Shown piece after piece: positions 26,082 through 35,088 of a stretch of 64,000 nt of DNA. The position numbers and the translations under genes were made by a program. The first letter of the stretch is position 1. Every line of letters starts with the position of its first letter. This DNA comes from an uncultured Paracoccaceae bacterium (GTDB lineage: Bacteria > Pseudomonadota > Alphaproteobacteria > Rhodobacterales > Rhodobacteraceae), in the NCBI GenBank assembly GCA_947492475.1, contig CANLNM010000004.1:221900-285899 (forward strand), written 5' to 3'. The notes below the pieces were generated by a model. It made no database searches, was not told where the DNA came from, and worked only from the letters and a program-made list of their open reading frames with translations.

Positions 26082-26750
26082 ATGGAACTTAACGCTGACT
26101 TTTCGCAACGTGTCGTTGTTCACTCTGATCAGCTTGAGTGGAGCCCATCGCCCATGCCGGGCGTGGACCGGCGCATGCTAGATCGCATTGGCGGCGAAGT
26201 TGCACGGGCGACGACCATCGTGCGGTATGCGCCCGACAGCAAATTTTCTGCTCATACGCATTCAGGTGGAGAAGAATTCATCGTTCTTGATGGTGTGTTT
26301 CAAGACGAACATGGTGATTTTCCCGAAGGAACCTATGTCCGCAACCCGCCCACGACATCCCACACGCCGGGCTCAGAATTGGGTTGCACAATCTTTGTGA
26401 AACTTTGGCAATTTGACATGGAAGACCGCAATCAATTTCGCAAAACCATGGCGGATGAATTGGCCTCACCGGTTGATGGTGTTGCCACGGCCCAGCTGCA
26501 TAGCGATGACCGTGAAACAGTGACCTACAGCCATGTCGACGCAGGCGCTGCGCTAAACATGTCGGATGTTGGCGGGATTGAAATGCTCATTATTTCAGGA
26601 TCACTGACCGAAGGCGGTGAAACACTTAGCAAAGGCGCGTGGTTGCGTTTGCCAGAAGGGCAGCCACTGATCGCGATTGCCGGGGCCGACGGTGCCAAAG
26701 TTTGGGTCAAGACCGGCCATTTGCCATACGCCAAGCCACCGGCGGTCTAA
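26082..26750 (+). CDS. ChrR-like double cupin protein
   Basis: A 222-residue protein with two cupin repeats. The first (about residues 45-110) carries the metal-binding pattern [14 protein letters not shown] with two histidines and a glutamate. The second (about 150-215) is shorter and lacks that set. The fold is the ChrR cupin domain, but the zinc-binding anti-sigma N-terminal domain of ChrR is missing, so a sigma-inhibitor role is not supported. More likely a small-molecule or oxidised-product binding or converting protein. Start ATG 26082 follows GAAAGGACAC; the extension to 26007 overlaps the GST gene. Confidence 0.84.
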   Translation: MELNADFSQRVVVHSDQLEWSPSPMPGVDRRMLDRIGGEVARATTIVRYAPDSKFSAHTHSGGEEFIVLDGVFQDEHGDFPEGTYVRNPPTTSHTPGSELGCTIFVKLWQFDMEDRNQFRKTMADELASPVDGVATAQLHSDDRETVTYSHVDAGAALNMSDVGGIEMLIISGSLTEGGETLSKGAWLRLPEGQPLIAIAGADGAKVWVKTGHLPYAKPPAV

Positions 26751-26985
26751 CGGCGGCGCAAATATGCCGGCGCTCGTCATCGGCGCGATCGCTGGCTTTG
26801 ATCGCCTGTTGTTAACCGCTAGGTGGAAATACATTTTTGTTGAACCACGCATCCCTTTGGGCCATCGGCCGCGGTACCTGGAGGGATCGAAAAGGCCCCG
26901 TGATTTGGCAGCTTTTTCAAAGGCGCTTTAGAAGCGGCAGAAAACGTACTAGCATAGCACAAGCCTAACGAGACATGTGGTACAG

Positions 26986-27549
26986 ATGCGAATTGACACA
27001 AAAACCGCTTTGCTTAACTCTGCGGAACGGGCGGCGCGTACGCTTGGATTTGATGGGTTCAGCTATGCTGACCTTTCAGAGGATGTCGGCATTCGTAAGG
27101 CCAGTATCCACCATCATTTCCCGACCAAAGCCGCCCTGTCTGTCGCTTTGATGGAACGATATTACAATGATCTGAAAGCGGTCTGCGAAGAAATCGACCT
27201 GAGCCAGGATTCGGGCGGCGCGCGGCTTACAGCGTTGATCGACCGTTATAGATCCGCTCTTGATGGTGGCAAAAGCCTCTGCCTCTGCGTATCCTTTTCG
27301 ACCAGCCGCGAAAGCCTGCCCGCTGAGGTTATCACCCAAATTGGCCGCTTTCGCGAAATGATTATTGCATGGGCAGAAACAGTGTTTGTGGCGGGGCAAA
27401 CTGACGGAAGTATCGCCAACGTCACGGACCCGGCGATCGAAGCGGCAGCGGCACTTCCACTTTTAGAAGGTGCGCAGCTTGCGGCAAGGGTGGAAGAAAA
27501 CCCCGCATTGTTTGACAGTGCTGTGCGTATTTTGACCCAACGTTTGTAG
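26986..27549 (+). CDS. TetR-family transcriptional regulator
   Basis: A 187-residue TetR repressor. The N-terminal helix-turn-helix FSYADLSEDVGIRKASIHHHFPTK lies at about residues 25-48, with the typical KASIHHHF recognition helix. The C-terminal ligand domain is divergent. GTG 26977 would add three residues; ATG 26986 is preferred. It follows the GST and cupin genes after a 235-base spacer. The 18-bp inverted repeat before the GST gene is the likely binding site. The ligand is unknown. Confidence 0.9.
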   Translation: MRIDTKTALLNSAERAARTLGFDGFSYADLSEDVGIRKASIHHHFPTKAALSVALMERYYNDLKAVCEEIDLSQDSGGARLTALIDRYRSALDGGKSLCLCVSFSTSRESLPAEVITQIGRFREMIIAWAETVFVAGQTDGSIANVTDPAIEAAAALPLLEGAQLAARVEENPALFDSAVRILTQRL

Positions 27550-27653
27550 TCATCTGAGCAGCAAATCAGCGCACAAAGGGCAATGCCGCCCGGTCGCATG
27601 GCAGGAACATCTTAGGGGTTCCTCCTGTTGAGCCGTGCTTAGCGTTCGGTCTA

Positions 27654-27679
27654 GGTCGCCCGTATCATATCGGGCGACC
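27654..27679. terminator. Hairpin between convergent TetR and hydrolase genes
   Basis: GGTCGCCCG (27654-27662) and CGGGCGACC (27671-27679) form a perfect 9-bp stem around TATCATAT. It lies between two convergent genes, where a bidirectional terminator is expected. Neither side has a clear T-run. Confidence 0.55.
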
Positions 27680-27693
27680 CAATTGGTGCATAA

Positions 27694-28527
27694 TTAGGAC
27701 GCGGCTTCGATCTGAGCGACGGCTTCTTCTGTCGACCAGACTGCGTTTGCCATGTAGCGGAAGTTGATCAATGCGGCGAGGTATCCGTCACCTTCGGGCA
27801 GCATGGCGGCTGCGGTCGCATCACGGACGACGGCCACTTCGAATCCGTCTTCTAGAAGTTCACGCATATGAGATTCCGTACACAGATTCGCGGACATTCC
27901 GGCGAGGATCACTTGATCAACACCTTGCTTGCGCAATTGCAACGACAAGTCATTTGTGTCGTTGCCGTACACTTTGTGCGGCGATGTCACGATGGTTTTG
28001 CCGTCGTTGATATAGGGCTTGTATTGCGGCATCCAATCGGCGCCTGACCCTTCGAACCCATCAAGGTTCAGCGGACCGGGGCGGTCAAACATACCGATAT
28101 TGTGCATCAGCTTTTCCAGCGCGCCTTCAAACTTCCAACCGTGATCGGTGGGGTAGTAATAATGCGGGGATACGGCAACTGTCAGGTCAGCAGCCTTGGC
28201 GGATTTAAACAAAGTCTCAATGTTGTTGACCGTGTTATGTTCCTCAACGCTGGCACCGATCACGCCCCATGTCACGCCATCTGGGTGCAAAAAATCGACC
28301 TGCGGGTCCGTCACAACAAGTGCTGTTCGGCTAAGGTCCAACTTCATTGTTGATGGAGGCAATGCGGGTTCAGCAGGTGGTGCGTAGGGACTGGCAGTTT
28401 GTGCTTGGGCTGCGGTTGTTGCGGCGACTGCGGTTGCAGCAGCAACCGAAGTTGCGACACCGCCGCGCAAGGCGGCCCTGCGCGTCATTCGACCATGGTT
28501 GTGATTTGGATCATCGCATTGACACAT
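27694..28527 (-). CDS. Tat-exported isochorismatase-family cysteine hydrolase
   Basis: A 277-residue protein. After a short Cys/His-rich start (MCQCDDPNHNHGR) comes a Tat-type signal, MTRRAALRGG plus an alanine-rich hydrophobic stretch ending about residue 43 (AQA). The mature part is an isochorismatase-fold hydrolase with the catalytic triad Asp (VVTDPQVDF), Lys (SPHKVYG) and Cys (ANLCTESHMRELLEDGF). The family cleaves amides, carbamates or ureido compounds; the substrate here is unknown. Start 28527 has a good AAAGGA site; ATG 28488, just before the twin arginines, is an alternative. The divergent AraC gene is the probable regulator. Confidence 0.9.
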   Translation of the reverse strand: MCQCDDPNHNHGRMTRRAALRGGVATSVAAATAVAATTAAQAQTASPYAPPAEPALPPSTMKLDLSRTALVVTDPQVDFLHPDGVTWGVIGASVEEHNTVNNIETLFKSAKAADLTVAVSPHYYYPTDHGWKFEGALEKLMHNIGMFDRPGPLNLDGFEGSGADWMPQYKPYINDGKTIVTSPHKVYGNDTNDLSLQLRKQGVDQVILAGMSANLCTESHMRELLEDGFEVAVVRDATAAAMLPEGDGYLAALINFRYMANAVWSTEEAVAQIEAAS

Positions 28528-28652
28528 AATCTATTCCTTTCAGTGGTTGTGTGACATCAAACTATGGCCCTCGATGTGCCTTTCCGTCTTTGATCCGTGC
28601 CTTTGACCCAGAATGGGTGCCCTTTCGTCCACAAAACGGTTAAAGATTTGGT

Positions 28653-29561
28653 ATGAGATATGATCACATTTTCGACGAGCTTGAGATTAAGACCGATCCG
28701 TTCGCTCTGTGCGAATTAAACGGAGCCTGCAGCCTTGGGCTGGGGCGGGAGGCTTCGGCGACGCTGCACTATATTTTATCCGGAGATGGAGAGATCACGT
28801 TTAAGTCGCGCCCACCATTGAAAGTCGCGCGCGGTTCGCTGGTTTTCATCCCGGCATTGCAAAAACATAGCTTAAACAACTTTGGAACCGGCGGGGACCC
28901 CGCCCCTGATTGCAAACCTGCTGAAATGAACCTGTCACGTTTGATGGCGGGAACTTGCGAAACGCAGGTCGGGCAGATGACCGCGCTTTGTGCACATATT
29001 GGCGTCGGGTTGCGCGGTGTGACCGACATCATAGACCTGATCAAAGAACCGTTGGTGGAACATGTTTCATCGTCCCACAGAATGCGTCCAACGTTGCAAA
29101 TGTTGTTACAAGAACTGTCTCATCCGGGGCTGGGAAGCCGCGCGATGATCAAAGCTTTGCTAATGCAATGCATGATCGCGATGTTGCGTGAACGCTTATC
29201 GTCACAGGATGCCGCATTTCAATGGATGGCCGCACTTGCCGATCCATCGGTCTGGAATGCGCTTCGGCTCATGCTGGATGCTCCGGGCGACACGCACACC
29301 GTCGAGAGCCTTGCAGATAGCGTAAGAATGAGCCGATCTGCCTTTGCCAAACGCTTTGCTGCTGCCTATGGGTCCGGTCCGATGGAGCTATTGCGAGAGC
29401 TGCGTATGCGCCGCGCTGGCGTTTTGCTGCGTGATACAGACCTGCCCGTAAAACGTATCGCTGAAATGGTCGGTTTTGCATCCCGCAGCGCCTTTACCCG
29501 TGCTTTCGAAGCCCAAGCCGGGCTGTCACCACGGGCATTCAGAACTGCGCAGCAACCCTAA
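28653..29561 (+). CDS. AraC-family transcriptional regulator with cupin_6 sensor domain
   Basis: A 302-residue regulator. The N-terminal cupin-like ligand domain (about 1-110, GEITFKSRPPLKVARGSLVFIPA) and the double helix-turn-helix AraC domain at about 205-300 (SLADSVRMSRSAFAKRFAA; VKRIAEMVGFASRSAFTRAFEAQAGLSPRAFR) are clear. The architecture is that of AraC proteins controlling a neighbouring hydrolase or oxidoreductase. The 125-base divergent spacer with the exported hydrolase gene makes that gene its likely target. Confidence 0.9.
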   Translation: MRYDHIFDELEIKTDPFALCELNGACSLGLGREASATLHYILSGDGEITFKSRPPLKVARGSLVFIPALQKHSLNNFGTGGDPAPDCKPAEMNLSRLMAGTCETQVGQMTALCAHIGVGLRGVTDIIDLIKEPLVEHVSSSHRMRPTLQMLLQELSHPGLGSRAMIKALLMQCMIAMLRERLSSQDAAFQWMAALADPSVWNALRLMLDAPGDTHTVESLADSVRMSRSAFAKRFAAAYGSGPMELLRELRMRRAGVLLRDTDLPVKRIAEMVGFASRSAFTRAFEAQAGLSPRAFRTAQQP

Positions 29562-29668
29562 GATAGTTTTGGGCGTCTTCTAAACCGGTCAGTCACGCCT
29601 TTTAGTATGAATCGGGACAGGTCCAGCACATTTTATCATTTAAGACATCAATGAACGGGCATTGATCA

Positions 29669-30637
29669 CTACAGCAAAGCCAGTGCTGTAACGTATAACC
29701 CGTACCCACATAAGCAAGCAGCCCCTTCTCGGCGTGAAAGTGTCCAATCCGTTCTAAGCATCAACAATGTTGCAGCACTGACAGCTATGAGGAGCGGTAC
29801 AGAGAATGTCAGAAGCTCGGACGGCACTGCGATGCCAACGAACAACGCTGGAACTCCGATACATGCAAGGATGTTGAAAATATTGGATCCGATAATGTTC
29901 CCAACCAGCATTCCACCTTGATTGCGTCGCATACAAACAAGAACCGTCGCCAACTCTGGCAAACTGGTGCCCAGCGCAATAATCGATAGGCCAATAACGG
30001 CTTCGCTGACGCCGAGAAACTCTGCAAACCCAACCGCGCCATATATGGAAACTTCTGACCCCAGTGCTATGCCGATCAAAGCCAGCAATATAATTCCTGC
30101 AGTTTTCAGGTGCTCGTTTTGCTGCAGCTGCCCCGCCTCTTCGGCGTCTGTTTCCAGACCGTCAGACCCATCGGATGTTTCTGCGAGAATATCGTTTTTG
30201 ACGAGCAGGTAGAGATATCCAACCAATGTAAACAAAAGCAGCGCACCACTTAAGGCACCAAGATAGCTTTGAGTGTAGATAAGAGCGACGAAAACGATGG
30301 TTGATATCGCCCAGACCGATCCATCACGCCAGATCAATGCTTTCGTGATGTTAAGAGGACCGATCATGGCCGCAATGCCGAGGATGAGTAATGAATTGGT
30401 AATGTTGCTGCCGATTATGTTGCCAATCGCCAATCCACCGCTGCCGTTTAAACTTGCACCTGTTGTAAATACCAATTCAGGGAACGACGTCCCGAATGCA
30501 ATAACAGTCAGCCCGACAACTATTGGGGATAATCCAAATTTCTCGGCAATCTCGACACTCTTGTCGACGAGTTTGTCCGCAGAAAAAACAAGAAGCCCAA
30601 GCCCAACAATTGTCAGAACGGCGTAATAGATCATCAT
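29669..30637 (-). CDS. Calcium/sodium antiporter, CaCA family (YrbG-like)
   Basis: A 322-residue inner-membrane protein with about ten transmembrane segments in two inverted halves, each with the alpha-repeat motif: GTSFPELVFT with GNIIGSNITN in the first, GTSLPELATVL with GNIIGSNIFN in the second. These glutamate-containing repeats form the ion-binding site of K+-dependent or simple Na+/Ca2+ exchangers. A hydrophilic loop with acidic residues (about 165-185) separates the halves. It stands alone; no regulation is visible. Confidence 0.93.
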   Translation of the reverse strand: MMIYYAVLTIVGLGLLVFSADKLVDKSVEIAEKFGLSPIVVGLTVIAFGTSFPELVFTTGASLNGSGGLAIGNIIGSNITNSLLILGIAAMIGPLNITKALIWRDGSVWAISTIVFVALIYTQSYLGALSGALLLFTLVGYLYLLVKNDILAETSDGSDGLETDAEEAGQLQQNEHLKTAGIILLALIGIALGSEVSIYGAVGFAEFLGVSEAVIGLSIIALGTSLPELATVLVCMRRNQGGMLVGNIIGSNIFNILACIGVPALFVGIAVPSELLTFSVPLLIAVSAATLLMLRTDWTLSRREGAACLCGYGLYVTALALL

Positions 30638-30723
30638 TTGCTCGCTTGATAAACAGTTCCGACCGGATGGTCACAAATGGGGTCGCGCGGTATACGCGCG
30701 CCCCCGGTTAGGTCCAAACGCCT

Positions 30724-32634
30724 TTACTCGGCCCAGAACCACGCTTGAGGCATGAAAACATTGGCCGGGCTCGGGAACTGCCCTGTGCTCTTCATGCCTT
30801 CCATGACATTCATCAGATCATTCTTTCGCACACCATATGTCGATGCGTTCTGTGCAATGCCGAATGCCTCGAACTGTTCCGCTGCAATGTCAGCCAATTG
30901 ATGGTAACGGCGGATTTGCTCTTCTGGATCTGCGGTCGCATAGATCGTTTCCCAAATGCGGTAGCGTTCCATGACGTGCTCGGGCGGTTCGATTCCGTCC
31001 TGACCGTCGGTTTCGTACCATGCAGTCCACAAAGGTGCGTGACGCGAGCTGCTATCGATCGGCAGAAGTGCAGACGGAAGTTGTCCGGGCAACCAGGTCG
31101 CGTTCCCGCTATCGGCCGTCATGTCATGATCACCCTGACGGGACCGCTGACGGTGAACAGAACGATCAACAACGTTGAGGTTGATCTGAATGCCTAAAAC
31201 CTCTTCCCATTGCGGCTTTACGATCGTCATCATGTCAATGATATGGGGGTGGCCATTTCGAATATCGATCAAGAATTCAGCAGGACGACCATCCGACAAC
31301 AGGCGAATACCATTGTCGTCACGCTCTGTTAGGCCCAATCCGTCAAGAAGCTCGTTTGCTCGGTCCGGATCATATTCCAAATGCTGGGTCGAAATCTTTT
31401 CATGGTGAAGAGGGCTGTCTTCGAATGGACCTGTTTGCCAAGGAATGCCAACACCAAGAAGTGCCGTATCAATGACCTCTTGACGATCCGTGCCAATGGA
31501 CAGCGCAATCCGGAAGTCACGTTCATTAAACAATGCGTGGATTACGGGATCCTTGTGGTTCAGGTTCGGCTGAATCCAGTTATAGCTCCCACCAGCGGCG
31601 GTCACTTCATATAGCTGATAATCACCCGCTTCGCGGTTCTCTGCCAGAACGGGTCGGTTGCCTGGGGCATCGATGCGACGATACTGAAAGTCGAAGTCGC
31701 CAGAAATCGCAGCAATCAACATGGCTTCGGCATCCTGATAGATGGTCGCTTCCATGTCGCCGATATAGGGCAACTGGTTTCCTGCTTCGTCAACCTGCCA
31801 GAAATAGGGGTTGCGCTCGAACAGGACTGTGGTTGTACCGCCCCGCAATGGTGTGGCCAGAACCCAAGGGTCCAGAACCGGACGTTCTGTATTGATCCAC
31901 CGAACTTCGTCGCGCACATCGCCACATTTCCGGTACATCAGGTCTTGCCAACTTTCGACGTCTTCTTCGGCAAGAAGCGCATCCAAATCGTCATTGTAAT
32001 CCGGGTGGAACTGGCTGCAATAATGCGCCGAATAATGGTTCAGTCGGGCCCCTTCTTCGCGCGCCATTTGGCCTAGAAAGCCACCATTTGGATGCTCAAA
32101 ACGAATAATAAACGTATATTCATCAACCACTTCTAGGCTTAACGGTTCGCCACCTGATTTGTAGCGGGTCGAAATTTCTTCCCATTCAGGATTAAGCAAG
32201 AGATCGTTGATACTAAAAGCGATATCTTCGGTGGTGAAATCGTGACCGTCAGACCATTTCATGCCTTCGCGCATGTTGAATGTGAATTCGCGCGCATCTT
32301 CGGATACTGAATATTCACGAATGACGTTTGGAACCAGATCCGATAGGTTATGGTGCCACCGCACCAGCCCGTTTGTGCCAACCGCTTGGCGCAATGTGCC
32401 TTCATCCGATACACCACGCATCCCAAATCGGATCTTACCTCCATAGGTTCCGACTTCGCCGTAATTGATGACTTCCGGCTGCAGAGATGCACGATCTTCA
32501 ACCGGAGGCAGCGCGCCTTGAGCAACCAATTCTGCCAGCTCGGGCGCCTCCCCGGTCGCCTGCGCCAACGCGCCCGTCGCGGTTAACACCGAGACTGCGG
32601 TCATAATTAATCCGCGTCTAAAATCATAGGTCAT
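30724..32634 (-). CDS. Dipeptide/oligopeptide-type ABC substrate-binding protein (family 5)
   Basis: A 636-residue periplasmic binding protein of the DppA/OppA class with a signal peptide ending about residue 24 (GALAQATG). The family-5 cluster MREGMKWSDGHDFTTEDIAFS is near residues 125-145. ATG 32634 follows GGAGG; the longer frame to 32856 lacks a good start. Unusually, the gene is transcribed away from its presumed permeases and ATPase (32953-36834), with 318 bases between. It is longer than classic DppA (about 535), like binding proteins for opines, glycosides or other non-peptide ligands. The ligand is unknown. Confidence 0.92.
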   Translation of the reverse strand: MTYDFRRGLIMTAVSVLTATGALAQATGEAPELAELVAQGALPPVEDRASLQPEVINYGEVGTYGGKIRFGMRGVSDEGTLRQAVGTNGLVRWHHNLSDLVPNVIREYSVSEDAREFTFNMREGMKWSDGHDFTTEDIAFSINDLLLNPEWEEISTRYKSGGEPLSLEVVDEYTFIIRFEHPNGGFLGQMAREEGARLNHYSAHYCSQFHPDYNDDLDALLAEEDVESWQDLMYRKCGDVRDEVRWINTERPVLDPWVLATPLRGGTTTVLFERNPYFWQVDEAGNQLPYIGDMEATIYQDAEAMLIAAISGDFDFQYRRIDAPGNRPVLAENREAGDYQLYEVTAAGGSYNWIQPNLNHKDPVIHALFNERDFRIALSIGTDRQEVIDTALLGVGIPWQTGPFEDSPLHHEKISTQHLEYDPDRANELLDGLGLTERDDNGIRLLSDGRPAEFLIDIRNGHPHIIDMMTIVKPQWEEVLGIQINLNVVDRSVHRQRSRQGDHDMTADSGNATWLPGQLPSALLPIDSSSRHAPLWTAWYETDGQDGIEPPEHVMERYRIWETIYATADPEEQIRRYHQLADIAAEQFEAFGIAQNASTYGVRKNDLMNVMEGMKSTGQFPSPANVFMPQAWFWAE

Positions 32635-32952
32635 CGATTTCCTCCAAATGAACTTCCCAGATCGGCGGGCCAATCTGTGCGCAGAACCAGCTGCATCGTC
32701 CTCGGGATCGCTGGCCACGCAGTTTCGACTCACCCGTCTCCATATTAGACTGGGTGCAATTTTTGCATTTTTCAATACTAAAATGCAAAAAGAACGTCGA
32801 CATTCATTTTTTTCTGAGTAAACATACAGGTGTTCAGTGCTAGAAATCAGCAGCAAAAGTTTTTTTATACTCTAAAAACCAAATCTGCCGCGCTGGATAA
32901 TCGAGTTGCCGCATTGAGGATGTGATTGCGCGCAACTTCAGGGAGGAAAAAA
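32635..32952. other. Divergent spacer between binding protein and permease
   Basis: This 318-base spacer contains no credible gene. It must hold the promoters of both halves of the transporter. Its most striking element is the 12-bp inverted repeat at 32760-32791, followed by AT-rich DNA. GGAGG sites sit at both ends. Confidence 0.6.
32760..32791. promoter_or_regulatory. Perfect 12-bp inverted repeat in the divergent promoter region
   Basis: TTTTTGCATTTT (32760-32771) is exactly repeated in inverted order as AAAATGCAAAAA (32780-32791) with an eight-base gap. It lies midway between two divergent start codons. It may be an operator serving both directions; an AT-rich stem is a weaker alternative. 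No regulator gene is adjacent; the nearest is the LysR at 39169. Confidence 0.5.
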
Positions 32953-33936
32953 ATGTTCGTCTATATCCTGCGTCGCCTTGGCTGGTCGATACCGTTCTTG
33001 TTCGCCGCCTCGTTCCTTGCATTCACCATTATTCAAACGCCCCCGGGCGATTATGTTGAAAGTTATGCTGCAAAACTTGAGGCTGACGGCCGTCAGGTTG
33101 ACGAAGCGCGGCTGCGGTCGCTACGTGATCGGTTTGGGCTCGATGAACCGATGCTCACGCAATATTGGAAGTGGATAAAGGGGATATCGAGAGGCGATTT
33201 TGGGCTCTCGTTTCAATGGCAGCAACCCGTATCCGAGTTGATCGGAGATCGCATGATCTTATCGGTGATACTCGCCACGTCGACGCTATTATTCACCTGG
33301 GCCTTAGCATTACCCATAGGAATTTATTCGGCCGTCCGACAATACAGTTGGGGTGATTATTGCGTTAGCATCATTGGGTTCATTGGTCTGGCGACGCCAA
33401 ATTTCTTGGTCGCGTTGATCTTGATGTATGTCGGTGTTGTTCATTTTGGAACCAATGTGACCGGGTTATTTTCGGCGGAATATGTGAATGCCGAATGGTC
33501 TTGGGCCAAGTTCGTAGATTTGGTCAAACACTTGATTATTCCGGTGGTGATCATTGGGACATCGGCTACTGCCAGCCTTATCCGTATTATGCGCGCCAAC
33601 TTGTTGGATGAATTGCATAAACCCTATGTGACCACTGCGCGCGCCAAAGGCCTGAGCGAATTCAAGACCATCCTCAAATACCCCGTTCGCATCGCCCTGA
33701 ACCCCTTTGCGTCAACGATCGCATGGGTGTTTCCGCAGATTATCTCAGGCTCAACTGTGGTGGCGGTCGTATTGTCACTGCCAACGGTTGATCCTCTCAT
33801 GCTCGACGCTTTGTTGACACAGGATATGTATTTAGCCGGTGCCTTCATTTTGCTTCTCAGCGTCATGTCCATCATCGGGATGATCGTGTCAGACATTGTT
33901 CTGGCCATGATCGACCCTCGCATTCGGTACCGCTAA
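32953..33936 (+). CDS. Dipeptide-type ABC permease (DppB type)
   Basis: A 327-residue permease with six hydrophobic segments, the DppB-type N-terminus (YILRRLGWSIPFLFAASFLAF, Pro-Gly-Asp near residue 33) and the EAA loop ELHKPYVTTARAKGLSE. ATG 32953 follows GGGAGGAAAA. It lies one base before the DppC-type gene. With that subunit and the fused ATPase it forms the membrane part of the transporter whose binding protein is encoded divergently. Confidence 0.93.
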   Translation: MFVYILRRLGWSIPFLFAASFLAFTIIQTPPGDYVESYAAKLEADGRQVDEARLRSLRDRFGLDEPMLTQYWKWIKGISRGDFGLSFQWQQPVSELIGDRMILSVILATSTLLFTWALALPIGIYSAVRQYSWGDYCVSIIGFIGLATPNFLVALILMYVGVVHFGTNVTGLFSAEYVNAEWSWAKFVDLVKHLIIPVVIIGTSATASLIRIMRANLLDELHKPYVTTARAKGLSEFKTILKYPVRIALNPFASTIAWVFPQIISGSTVVAVVLSLPTVDPLMLDALLTQDMYLAGAFILLLSVMSIIGMIVSDIVLAMIDPRIRYR

Positions 33937-33937
33937 C

Positions 33938-35074
33938 ATGACAAATTCTGTTGACCATACCGACCCTCGTCTTCCTGTAGATATCGCCGAAGCTTCGCAG
34001 TGGCGGTTGATGTGGCGGAAATTCAAGAAACACAAGCTGGCGCTCATCAGTCTCTATTTGGTAGGCTTTTTGTACGTGGTTGCCCTGTTTGCTGAGTTTT
34101 TTCAGCCCTTTGAGCCTGATCTGACGTCACGTAGCGATGTGTTTCATCCCCCTCAGATGGTGCAGTTCCTGGATCGAACAGAGGATGGTACGCGTTTCCG
34201 CCCTCACGTTCTGGGCACCAAACTGATCCGGGACCCTGAAACGCTTGCCACGTCGTATGAAATAAATCCGGATGAAAAAATCTACATTTCGTTCTTGGGC
34301 AAATCAGAGCCCTATCACCTCGCCGGATTCATCCCCATGCAGCGGCGCTTGATCACATCAACCAACCCAGACGAACGGTTCTACCTGTTTGGCGCCGATC
34401 GTTTGGGCCGCGACATGCTGAGCCGATCCATCGCAGGCACCCGCATTTCAATGTCGATCGGGCTTGTTGGGGTCGCCATCAGCCTGTTCTTGGGCACGTT
34501 GATTGGTGGCATGGCCGGGTATTTAGGGGGCTGGTTTGACTCGCTTTCAACCCGCGCGATCGAACTGATCCTTTCCATGCCAACAATCCCAATCTGGCTC
34601 GGGCTGAGCGCCACAATTCCTGCAAACATTGATCCATTGGTCCGATATTTTGCGATCACGGTGATCCTGTCGCTGATTGGCTGGACCGAACTTGCTCGGG
34701 TCGTAAGAGGACGATTCCTAGCGCTTCGGACAGAGGATTTCGTCACCGCCGCACGCTTAGATGGGGCGCGGCCACGAAGGATCGTTTTCCGCCACATCAT
34801 GCCGTCGCTTGTCAGCCACATTATTGCATCGGTTTCTCTGGCCATCCCCGCGATGATCCTCGCAGAGACTTCGCTATCCTTCTTAGGGTTGGGGCTTTTG
34901 CCGCCCTCGATATCTTGGGGCGTCCTGCTCAAAGAAGCGCAGAACATTCGGTCAATTGCTCAGGCACCTTGGCTGTTTGTTCCAGGTTTATTCGTTCTGG
35001 TCGCTGTGCTTGCCCTGAACTTCCTTGGGGATGGCCTGCGTGACGCGGCCGACCCCTATTCACAAGATCAGTAA
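33938..35074 (+). CDS. Dipeptide-type ABC permease (DppC type), long form
   Basis: A 378-residue permease, longer than classic DppC (about 300) because of a periplasmic insertion of roughly 85 residues after the first membrane segment (about residues 60-145). Such insertions are seen in YejE-like and other long DppC proteins. LFGADRLGRDMLSR precedes the permease core, and the EAA loop TEDFVTAARLDGARPRRI is near residue 268. The next gene, the fused ATPase, starts within 15 bases. Confidence 0.92.
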   Translation: MTNSVDHTDPRLPVDIAEASQWRLMWRKFKKHKLALISLYLVGFLYVVALFAEFFQPFEPDLTSRSDVFHPPQMVQFLDRTEDGTRFRPHVLGTKLIRDPETLATSYEINPDEKIYISFLGKSEPYHLAGFIPMQRRLITSTNPDERFYLFGADRLGRDMLSRSIAGTRISMSIGLVGVAISLFLGTLIGGMAGYLGGWFDSLSTRAIELILSMPTIPIWLGLSATIPANIDPLVRYFAITVILSLIGWTELARVVRGRFLALRTEDFVTAARLDGARPRRIVFRHIMPSLVSHIIASVSLAIPAMILAETSLSFLGLGLLPPSISWGVLLKEAQNIRSIAQAPWLFVPGLFVLVAVLALNFLGDGLRDAADPYSQDQ

Positions 35075-35088
35075 AGAGGATGACAGCC

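Noticed and set aside
26751..26976. Possible small gene or transposase fragment between cupin and TetR
   Set aside because: An 84-codon frame is open here but shows no motif, poor start context and overlap with the cupin gene; treated as spacer.
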